This document shows positions 45,001 to 57,000 of a DNA stretch of 64,000 nt, in pieces. The position numbers and the translations under genes were made by a program. The DNA is taken from NCBI RefSeq assembly GCF_902806685.2, contig NC_048536.1, positions 2,108,001-2,172,000 of the forward strand, given 5' to 3'. Under the pieces are notes generated by a model. It made no database searches, was not told the origin of the DNA, and saw nothing but the letters and a program-made list of their open reading frames with translations. The stretch comes from Maniola hyperantus. Lineage: Eukaryota > Arthropoda > Insecta > Lepidoptera > Nymphalidae. Position 1 is the stretch's first letter, and every line of letters starts with the position of its first letter.

Positions 45001-48000
45001 GTACTCTAAAATAGAGTATTGTACTCTATATCATGTAGGTGTACTCTATATATAATCTATAACACTAATAGAGTAGGTATCCTAAAATACTCTTTTTACA
45101 CAATGTTTACTATTGTTTGTTATTTAAAAATCCCGTTGATTTTCCGGGATAGAAAGTAGCCTATGTCACTTTCCAGGTCTTAAACTATACCCATGCAAAA
45201 TATCACGTCGATCCGTTGCTCCGTAGGGGCGTGATTGAAGGACAAACCTACAAACAAACACACTTTCGTATTTATAATAAGGGTACTGACTAGCTGATGC
45301 CCGCGACTTCGTACGCGTGGATTTAGGTTTTCAAAAATCCCGTGGGAACTCTTTGATTTTCCGAGATAAAAAGTACCCTATGCTATGTCACTTTCCAGGT
45401 CTTAAACTATACCCATGCAAAATATCAGGTCGATCCATTGCTCCGTAGCACCCGTAGCGGTGTGATTGAAGGACAAACCAACAAAGTAACAAACAAACAC
45501 ACTTTCGCATTTATAATAAGGGTATTGTTGATTTTGAATACATTATTTGACTTTGACTTTGAATTATGTACCTACCATACATAAGCCAGCCCGCCTGCGG
45601 CACAGGGTCGGTCCGAGTCAACAACTTGGTCACCTCCGACAGCAGCACCGGCGAGATGCACCCAGGTTCGTAGGAGTTATGCTGAAAACGTAACAGTCCG
45701 TTATTTTAATAGATAACATTTATATAAATAAATAAACCGGTCAAAAACCTAAAATTTTCCGGTATAAAAAGTAGGACATATCCTTCCCTGGGATGCAAGC
45801 TATCTCTGTATCGAATTTCATTAAAATCGGTTGAATGGATGGGCCATGAAAAGCTAGCAGACAGACAGACAGACACACTTTCGCATTTATAATATCAGTA
45901 TGGATATCAGTATGGATTAGTGTAAATCACAAAATTTTGCGATTCTAATTTCAAAACTGACCGACTTTTATACAAATTTTAAACCCCTATTTTACCCCTT
46001 TAGGGATTTAATTTTGCAAAATTCTTTCTTACCGGATGCCTACGTCATAATAGCTATCTGCCTGCTGAATTTCAGCGCGATCCATCCAGTAGTTTGAGCT
46101 GTGCGTTGATGATCAGTCAGTCAGTCACCTTTTCCTTTTTTATATATATAAGAAGATGATATTTTGTGGGTTACGAACCTTTTCGTAGCGATCCATCACA
46201 CAGCGACGAGTGACAACGTAGAATCCGATTTCCTTTATCAAATCTCGGACTAACTGGTTTACTTCTGAAAATGATTAGGAAAATATTGAAAAACCAGCCA
46301 AGTGCTAGTCGGACTCGCGCACGAAGGGTTCCATACCATTCATATCTCTACATAGTATAAAATAAAGGCGCTTCCCAGTATGTATGAACGCGTGGATCTT
46401 TTAAACCACGCAACGGATTTTAATGCGGTTTTCACCAATAGATAGAATGATTTAATTAAGAGAAAGGTTTATAGGTATAGGTTAATATTGGTTTGTGTTA
46501 ATTTGATGAAATATGACGATATTTGAACAAAATGTCGGAGTATCTACATTGCACCCATGCGAAGCCGGGGCGGGTCGCTAGTAATATTATAAATTCGAAA
46601 GTGTTTCTGTCCGTCTGTCCGTCTGTCTGTCTGCCTATCTGTCTGCTCGCGTTTCACGGCCCATCCGTTCAACCGATTTTGACAAAATTTGGTACAGCGA
46701 GACAGCGACAGTCAGTCAATCAGTCAGTCAGTCAGTCACCTTTTCCTTTCATATATTTAGATTTTTAGTGTTTGTGGTTCCTAAAGTCGGTTTTTTTGTT
46801 TAAATTTTTTGTTTTTTTTTCATAACCCGCATACTTAGCTTTGTAACCAGGATGTTTAAATCGATACCTATGTCAAGTTCAGGAGATACAAGCAAAATGA
46901 CTCTGTCTGTGTCCTTAGAGGTGTCCAAGCACCGGCGCCTCAGGAACACCTTCATGTGCTTCAGGTGATCTCGCGGCAAGTTGAGCACTAGATCTTCTAG
47001 CATGATCTATGAAATGATCATAACATATTGCATGCTAATAGGCAGAATTTGGCTTTTTGTTTTAGTAAAATAAATCTCCACTGTTTACTCAGATTCTCAA
47101 TAAAGAAATTTGTATTTGTATTTCAAGTACGAATTGAAATCCATAAATACTATAAACTACTTAGATGATGCCCGTAACTTCAATTGCGTAGATATAGGTT
47201 TTTTAAAAATTTCGTGGGAATTCTAGTGTTATACTTTTTTGGCCGTTAAGACACAGAGATAAATTAGAAAAAAGTTAAATGTTCACCTTGAAGAGTTTAT
47301 AAATTCGATACTTATCCAAATACGGAAGAAATGTTTCAGGCATTTCTAGAGGCCTTTTCGTTGCATCAGTTTCTGTCATTGTTTGTTCACTGTCTCTTAT
47401 ACAATCTGCAAAGGAAAAATACTATTTAATTCTAACGTATAATTACGTAAAACAATAATTATTTTATAATTTAAACCTTGATTTAATTAAACGCATTTAA
47501 AACGTAACGAACAAGTTTTTTTGACAGTTCCCACAGACTACACATTGTTACGTCAGTGGAATGTCATGCTTAATTAATTTTGTTCACAGACCCATAATTA
47601 TAATAAATCTCTACCATCCATACTCATTTCTAGTCCCATCCAGCGGTTCACAAGATACAGCCCGCTGACAGACAGACACGGACGGACGGAAGAGCGGACG
47701 ATCGAAAGACGGGTGGACGGACGGACAGCACACCAGAGGATTTGTAATAGGGCCCAAACCCTAAAAAGAGGCCATAGGGAGAAGCTGAATATATTCATCC
47801 ACAGTGTATGTTTGTTGGTTTATTGGTTTGTTGGTTTGTCCTTCAATCACGTCGCAACGAAGCAACGGATTGACGTGATTTTTTGCATGGGTCTAGTTTA
47901 AGACCTGAAAAGTAACACAGGCTACCTACTTTTTATCTCGGAAAATCAAAGAGCTCCCACGGGATTTTTAAAAACCTAAACCACGCGTACGAAGTCGCGG

Positions 48001-51000
48001 GCATCAGTTAGTTAGTAATATTTAACGAAAACAGTACGGTAATAATTTATTTAAGTATAACTACTTCGTCCGCGTGGACTACACAAATTTCAAACCCCTA
48101 TTTCACCCCCTTAGGGGTGCCTACGTCATAATAGCTATCTGCATGCCAAATTTCAGCCCGATCTGTCCAGTAGTTTGAGCTGTGCGTTGATAGATCAGTC
48201 AGTCAGTCAGTCACCTTTTTCCTTTTATATATATTTAGATGTCGTAAGCATGACAATGCAACGTTACCTATCGTGTCGTTATGTCGATCTAGCGTTTGTT
48301 TGTGTACCGCGGCCTCCCGCGGCGCGCCGGGTGGCGAGCCTATATTTAGAACACATTAGCTCAGTTCCGGACATCAATGACTGCAATGAGATGCTAAATA
48401 GGTACGTGTTCATTTACCGATGATACCTACCTGGCGCAGTGGCAAGCACTGTGGTCTTATTAGTGGGAGGTCCCGAGTTCGATTCCCGGCAAGAGTTGGA
48501 AATTTTATAATTTCTAAATTTCTGGTCATGTCATGTACTGTCATGTCATGATATTTTCGATCTGTATTTTTAATGTTCAGTTGTTTAATATAAATGCATA
48601 AAATGAATAATAATAAAATATTCACAAATTTTTGGTAGAAAAAATAAATAAATAATGTGCCAAACATGCATTCGATGAATCGAAACTGAAAATTTTAAGA
48701 GACAGCTTGCGTCCTGGAGAGACTTGGACATAACTAGGCTACTTTTGTCCCGGAAAATCGAAGACTTCCAGAGGGATTTTTAAAAACCTAAATTCACACA
48801 GACGAAGTCGCGGGCGTCATCTACCTACTCATAAATCATAAAATCGGGTTTGGTACTCGCCAGATGTGAATAATAAATAATAATTTACACACTTGATTAC
48901 CTACATAATATATTTATCAAAGAAGTCTTATCCAAACAAATTGCACCCGTCTGTTGAATTGAATCAAAATTTTCTTTGAACACACATTGCGTTTCCATGA
49001 GTTTTTCTTATCTAAATAAACACGGTACAGTACGCGGCAGAAAGTAATGTACATCGGCCTTTAGAATGACATTTCGGCTTTGTAGAGCGTTGTCTCTGTC
49101 ACTCAAACCTATATTATGACGTTTTGTCGGTCTCAACGACAAAGAAAATGCTCTACAAATTTGCTATCTCCTTCTAAAGGTCGATGTACATTACTTTCTG
49201 CTGAGTACTGTAACTATCTGTTTTTAGTATAAGTAGGTATATCTGAAACTTGAAAGTTTGCGTTATTCTTTCTCACAGTCTTTTAAGGTCCAACAAATGA
49301 GTGAAAGAATGAGAAGGGTTTAGATCATAGTCCACTCCGCTGGCCAAATGCGGGCTGGCAGACATCACACAGTCACCTTTGAGAACATTATGGAGAACTC
49401 TCAGGCATGCAGGTTTCTTCACGATGTTTTCCTTCACCATTATTAGTAAGTGATATTTAATTCTTTAAAACGCACATAAGTCTGAAAAGTTAGAGGTGCG
49501 TCATGCGTGCTCAGGATCGAAGCCCCGACTAGAAGGTCTACGTCTTAATCACAAGGCTATCACCGTTGTACCTGTTTACAATTTTGCAAGGCGCAAATAC
49601 AGGTTGTAACCAGAACGCGAACAAAAACTCAGCTTTGTTATTACTATCTAAACACGATCCAATGCCAATAACCATTCGTCTCATTTTGTAGTTTTAGTGA
49701 TTTATAGTATTTTTCAAACCCGCAATGTATATCATGCAAAACTCGGGTCAATGCCCCGCCTACGACGCGGCATTGACTCCGAGTGACCTACAGTTTACGG
49801 AACTTTCGTTGACCTCTAGCGTCAGTCAGATGTTTTATTTGCAATATATCATGAAGTTTTACAAAATACAGGACTGTTTTTGATTTTTTTGCGCGTTTTT
49901 TTCGCGCTGTTTCTTGTAGTATCATATTACTCATCACCAGTATTATCAACTGTCTTCGTTTTTGCTAGCGTTCTGATTACACCTTGTATGAAAATTGAAA
50001 TCTTTCAGTTGTTTTAAAACTGCTCTTTATTCCAGGGTCCTTGCAACATGATCAAGGAGGATTGACCTCAAGAGCCGGTTCAGCAGGCTCTGGCTACGAG
50101 AGCGATTTCCGCAAGTCAGGCTCTGACACTAGCTTGGACAAGCTGAAATTATACGGGATCGTTACTAGAAAGGTTGGTTTTAAGGGTTTCGTACCTCAAA
50201 AGGGAAAAAGGAACCCTTATAGGATCACTTCATTGTCTGTCTGTCTGTCGTGTCTGTCAAGAAACCTATAGGGTACTTCATGTTGACCTAGAATCATGAA
50301 ATTTGGCAGGTAGGTAGGTCTTATAGCACGTAAGGGCATACTCGTAAATCTGAAAACCGTGAAATTTGTGGTAAAATCACAAAAAAATATTAAATTATTT
50401 GTTCATGACCACTCATGAACAAATAATTGGAATTTCAATTTTCAAAGTAACATTTAAATACCTATATCATAACTATGACCTATACCAAGTGGGGTAACAT
50501 ATGAAAGGGCTTTACCTGTCCATTCTAAAATAGATTTTTATTAATTTTTAATAGTTAGTAATAGTAGGTAATAGTTATCGTGCAAAATATCGAAAAAATA
50601 CGTCTGTACGCTCAAGGAGGAAGCGCCTTCGATATAAAGTGATGTGTGGCACAATTAATAAATAAACGTTTTTTTCTTTCTTTCTGAAAATAATATAATA
50701 AAACTTAAAGCTAGCCTTTTCTAATTGGATAGCCAGGCTGATCTGTTGCGTAAAAAATAAGCCAGCCCTTCTGTCACCGCTGCGTCTGTGAAATGTTTTT
50801 AGCACTAAGACTCCTTGGCCCCAGGGTCTCTACGGCAAACGGAACAAAAATGTAACTCTCGATAAGGGAGGCATACTTGCGCCGCTTGCCGTTTTCAGCT
50901 GTTTCTACTGCGGCTCCCGGTCTTGATACTGTCTCCCTGATATGACAAGGGGCCAATGTGTCAACGCAAGTTGCGTCCGACATTTGCGCCCATGCCCGTT

Positions 51001-54000
51001 CCCAGGGAACTAGCGTCAATCCATCAGCAGAGGCGTCTTTACCTATGGTGCAGGGTGTGCGGCGCACACGGGCGCCGGGTCTAAGGGGGCGCCGAGCGCC
51101 CTCTAATACGACACCTCCAAAGATGCGTCGATGCCGGCGCTCTCAAAGACCCTGCGCTCGTGTTATGGCCGACGCCGTCATCATTTAAAATCATCATTTA
51201 GAATTGCACCATTTGTATCCGAATTTCCGTTTGAAAATATAACTGTTAGTATTCGATTTTGACCCTGCTCTTACTAGACTAGAGGGCGCCAGGGTACTTG
51301 TTGCACACGGGCGCTACAAGGGCTAGAGACGCCTCTGCCCATCAGGTCTCTTGCCATCGTCCCGACTAACCCCTGCCGGCTCAATGAGCGAAGGAATGTC
51401 TATGTCTATTTCTTTCTTGTCAGATATCAGGAAGAAACTACCACTTCATCCTATGTCCGACATGTGGATCGGAGACGCAGCTACCGCTCGGCGGCATTTC
51501 AGCGTTGCCGCTCAACTATGTGCTGCTGCGGCGGATGGCCAACCGGGATAGCGGGAATTCTGTGCTTTGTGACCTCTGCTGCACTGATAATAAGGTAACC
51601 TATAACCTGCCGTATCAGGCACATAAAAATGGTTTGTGCATTTGCATTTATATTCAGCATGTAAACAAACTTAGTTAAACTTCTATATAAGCCAGATTAG
51701 CTACCATCCTAGACTACATCATCCCTTAGCACCAAGTGAGATTGCATAACTTGTAAATCGTATCTGAATAATAAAATCTAAACTTGCGCTCCTGGCTATT
51801 GTTACCTAGATGTTAGGTCTAACTACTAGGTAGGTACTAGTAAACTAGAACGGAAATAAGTGTAGGTACCTATCCAGTACAGGTACCTATCCTAAACGAA
51901 TAAGTGGATTTACGACTAGGATAGGCTATCCTAGTCGTAAATCCACTTATTCGTTTTGGAACTGTCTGAGAAAGAATTAAGTAGGTACAGTACCTACTTA
52001 CTTAATCTTTTCTCAGTCCTTTGTAGTTCCTTTCCTTCTCCTTCAGTTCCTTTTTACTCTTCTAAATATATAAAAGGAAAATGTGACTGACTGATCTATC
52101 AACGCACAGCTCAAACTACTGGACGAATCGGGCTGAAATTTGGCATGCAGATAGCTACTATGACGTAGGCATCCGCTAAGAAAGGATTTTTGAAAATTCA
52201 TCTCCTTAGGGGGTGAAATAGGGGTTTGAAATTTGTGTAGTCCACGCGGACGAAGTCGCGAGCATAAACTAGTTTATTTATAAACTGAAACGTGACAACT
52301 ACCAAAAGCGGCATTAAAAGATCGATAGTTAGAAACACGTGCGAGGGGCGACGCCAGTCTTTTTTTTTTTTTTTTTTTTTTTTTTTTATTCAGATACAAG
52401 TTAGCCCTTGACTGCAATCTCACCTGGTGGTAAGTGATGACGCAGTCTAAGATGATAGCGGGCTAACCTGGAAGGGGTATGGCAGTTTTTATTAAACCCA
52501 TACCCCTTTGGTTTCTACACGGCATCGTACCGGAACGCTAAATCGCTTGGCGGCACGGCTTTGCCGGTAGGGTGGTAACTAGCCACGGCCGAAGCCTTCC
52601 ACCAGACAAAGTCATCCGCAACTCATTGCTTTCAGAATACGACTCATGCATGATTTCAGAAAAATGCCATTTACAATGTAACGCTACATTATCGGTTCAC
52701 TTAAACTCAGTTTTATTTAAGTAAGTATACAAAAGTTATTTTTGTAGGCAATTTTACTTCGACCGCCACCACATGTTTTCTAGAATTTCCAATCTTTTTT
52801 CCATTGAACTTCATTGTTGGTCTTTGTTTTCCAAAACTTTCGTACAGTGTCATACTGTCTTACCTTCTGCTGGTTTGTCTTTGTTGGGGGGATGGTTGTT
52901 ACGGAGAAGGGATTGACGTGATTAAACTAGAGGCTTGGGAAGCTCAATCTCCAGGACCTCCTTCTATCCTTCTAAGATGATCCCTCTGAAGCCAGCAAGT
53001 TCCTCCTCCGCAAGAGACAACACACACAATTGCAACAGAACTACGCACATTGCAGTCTCGTCTCGAATGTTGTAAGAAGAGTAAAATCGACGACTGAGTG
53101 ACTTTAACTTCGGTAACCGCATCACAGCTCTACTTCCTGAATCCTACATTAAAGAAGATTAAGTACCTACTCCTCGTATGCAGACTGCCAGTCGCTGTAG
53201 AACGTGTCTAGTGAGCGTGTATGTATGGAGAGAGCATGCCACGTATACGCTGCAGCCGCTCGTCAAGAATATTTCTCACTGTATAACTCCTCACCTGCAG
53301 GCAGCCAGTCGCTGCGGTGCGTGTCTAGTGAACGTGTACGCAGCGTGCGTCAAGGCACACACAGCACGGCACGGCAGCGAGGCACCGCCACGCATCTGCT
53401 CATCTAGAATGTTCCTCACTGTAGAACTCTTCGCCTGCAGGCCGCCAGCCGCTGCGGTGCGTGTCTAGTAAGCGTGTGCAAGGCATGCGGTGAGGCGCAC
53501 ACGCGGCAGCGAGGCCATGCCACGCATCTGTTGCAGCCACTTGAGCCAGTGCTGCGGTTCTGTGTACAACATCCCAAGTTGAAGCTCACTGTGTACTGCG
53601 CTACTTGCCAACAGGTGAGTTAAACTAAATCACTAAAAATTATTTCACGATTTCAAGATTTAAAAAATCTTTGTCTGGAAGAAAGTATTTTCAATCATCG
53701 TAATCATCATTGTCAACCCATCTCTTGTAGGGACTTCTACACGCCACGGCGTTGTTTTTATTGACGTTTGATGTCGTCTGTCCAACCAGTGGAGGGTCTT
53801 CCAGGCTTTCTGGTGTGAGGACACCATTCTAGCACCTTGGGATTCCAACATCTATCAGTTTTTAGCACATATGTGCTAAATTGCATTGTCACTTTAGCTT
53901 CGCAACCCTATGAGCTATATCGCTAAACTCTGGTTCTGATACGTATCTCCGATCACATTTTCGGTGAACTTACAGGTAATATGCAGGGACTGCTGTCTGA

Positions 54001-57000
54001 TCTCTCATACTGGGCACGCAGTAGCGAACGCGTCTCGCGCGGCGAACGAACGTGCAAATGCCCTGAGAGACGCGTGCGAGAGGACCAAGCACGTGCCAGA
54101 TAACGTGGAGCGAGCGAATCGGATCTTGGAAGTACATGCTTCGGATATTGAGGTGGGTTATAAAAGCAATTATAACTGGATAACTATTATAACTAGTATT
54201 AGTACCTAATCATGCCATGTGCATGCTGGATACAAGGACTGACTCAACCTTCAAATCTAGGAAAATTTGACCCATGGTAGATATATCTGGTATGATGATG
54301 ATAGATCTTTATATCTCTTCTTTTTCTTCATATTAAAGAAACGTTAAATTTTCATGGGTCAATTTTCTTTACGTTCTTAACTAGTTCGTCATTTTATTAT
54401 CGTTATCACAATGCAGTAGGTATCATCAGATACAAACCAAATTCTATTTTCGCGCGTTCCATTAGCCAAGGCATTGGAGAACTATTAACAGAAATAAATA
54501 AATCACAGGCCCAAGCTGCTCGTATAGAGAGCGAGATTCGAGTATGGTCAGAGGAATACAGACTAGCGGTAGAAGCTCATGGTCGAGCGCTGTGCTGTGC
54601 GGCCGTACGAGCCAGGGCGGCGTATAGGCAACGCATAGAGGACAAGACCCGGGAACTGGAGGAAAGGGCTGCACACTCAGTGGAAGCTGTCAAGTTTGCT
54701 GAGGAGGTAAGGAAGAAACTCACTATCCGTATTTTGTCTTTTACACTCTTACTAATCTATATATTATATCACATTCAAAATCTTGACTGACTGACTTACA
54801 TCAACGCACAGCCTAAACCGCTGGTCTTAGAGACATGAAATTTTAAAGGTGTGTTTTTTGTAAAGAGTAGGTATCCACTAAGAAAAGATTTTTCTAAATT
54901 CCACCCCTAAGTGGTGGTGGTAACTTTCAGCCCCTATTTAACCAAATAGGGGATGAAAGATTGTATGAAAGTCCGTTATTTTTAAATTATTTGCATGAAA
55001 ATTGGTGCCTTGAGGATGCCTATTGCCTATTCATTCTTCAGTTTTAGAGAGTATTGCCTATTCATTCTTCAGTTTTAGAGAGTGGATGCATGCTCCATTT
55101 GTGTAGGAAATGGTAGAGAGGCAATTAGGTCTGTGAGCAAACCACCCTTTATTTCTTACGTTAGTTATTTCTATGGTATTGGGAATACAGAGAATTTACA
55201 TACGTAAAAGTACTCGATCCAGGCTGTCATTTTTCAAGCAAAGCACTTGAAGTCCTCTCCTGTTACTTTGACAATTACTGGTAGGTATACTAATGCAAAC
55301 CGGGGGGTAAGGGGGTGCACTAACATTTTAGCACCCCAAATGTCAACCTCATCTGCACGCGGTGCCCCCTGCGAATCAGCGAACGTCCTGATATGACGAC
55401 CGAAGAATGGCGGGATAACCATTCCAAATAGCTTGGCTTTAAATAACACAGACCAGAGACGGGCAGCAGCGTCACTGGTGCGAAATGGCCTACAGCCCTG
55501 CGCTGACCAACCCGCCTGCCCAGCGTGGTCAGTATGGGCATTACTTCTAATGAGTAGCGCCAACAGACAAAGGCCCCCAGTTCCCGGCAGCCCTGCTATT
55601 CCCGATTGTGGTAGGGAGCGGGTGGATGAGGAAGGCTGAGGACCGTGTTTGGTGGCGTGCTCTTAGAAAGGCCTATGTCCAGCAGTGGACGCAAACATGC
55701 TGATGGATTGATTGATTGATTGATGCAAACCGCTAAGCTTCAGTTAGAAGATGGCACCGCAATCCGCATGATGATGAGGTCACTGGCTATAAATGCAAAT
55801 ATTGCTAAGTTTTTCTATAATATCTTCTCTTCTTCGCAGATGGTTAATACCCTCTTCCAAGGTTAGTTTCTCCTCCTAGATCTTAATCTTTATTTGGCAT
55901 CTATTTCCAGCTTATCAAAGAAGGGAAGGAAGACGAGGTCCTCTCACTCAGCGGGCCAGTGCTCCGTCGTTTGGAGCGCCTCACAGAACTTCAGCCTTTA
56001 TCGGAGCCCCCGCGTTGTGAACTGGGCTTCGCCCCCGCAGCCCCTGCCACTCACCGACCTACGTTAGTGGGCAGGCTGTTCACTTTGGCACCAGATCCTG
56101 ACCGCTGTGTGCTAGAAACTGATGGTAAGAGCGAGGTTTCACTAGATCTATAGGTACTAAGTAGATTTTTTTTCTTCGGGGGAGAAAAAAATCCCTACGG
56201 ACTAATGCCTGCTGGCAGGGTGTGTCTGACTCGCACGGACTAAAATATACTCCCCAGGTCTACCAAGGTGAGAACGGAATTGCGTAAGAATTACTTCGTG
56301 CTGACCTAAATTTCTATTTTCTTCTTTTTCCCTCTCTTCTCTTCTTATCATTATAGCCCTCAGCTATAGCATTGCCACGCGTCTTCGCTCGACAGCATAA
56401 TATGCGCTATAAGGTTACGTACTAAGTAGACTACTTTAACGCAGCCTTTACCAGTTTATCAAAGAAGGAAAATAAGCTGAGGTCCTCTCATTTACAGCCG
56501 TATGCTTGTTCCAGCCAAGTTCTTTATTAACTCAAAGCAGAACATTCTATTCTCAGATTCTGCCAACCTATTCCAGGACTCTTAGCAAGCCAGTACCTAA
56601 GAAATAGAGATAAATATGAGTCAGTTCAGTGGGTATAATATAGGTAGGCACTTATCATCTCTTCATACAAGAAGAACCTAAGTAACATGTGATATGATCT
56701 TTAATCATAAATTGTGAAATGTTCTGTTTGACTTGTTGTTGTGCCAGGTCTCCAAGATCTTCAGGTCGCCGTGCAGCACACAGCAATAGTAGAACTTCGC
56801 GACAGTAGTGGGGAACGCATTTGGTGTGGTGGAGAAAATGTAAGTGGCCATATTTTATTTGCGAATTCCTTAAATTCAATTGATAATGATGATCATGGTC
56901 CTCGTGAACTTAATCTTCCTACGTATTTACGGTCTGGTAATACAGTGCTAATTGTTAATCAAATAATATTTTAGTGCCTGAAAGCAGCCTTGAATCGAAG

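Noticed and set aside
55234..55563. 109-codon minus-strand frame
   Set aside because: Lies in TE-derived sequence joined to a LINE 3' end, in an intron of TRIM45.
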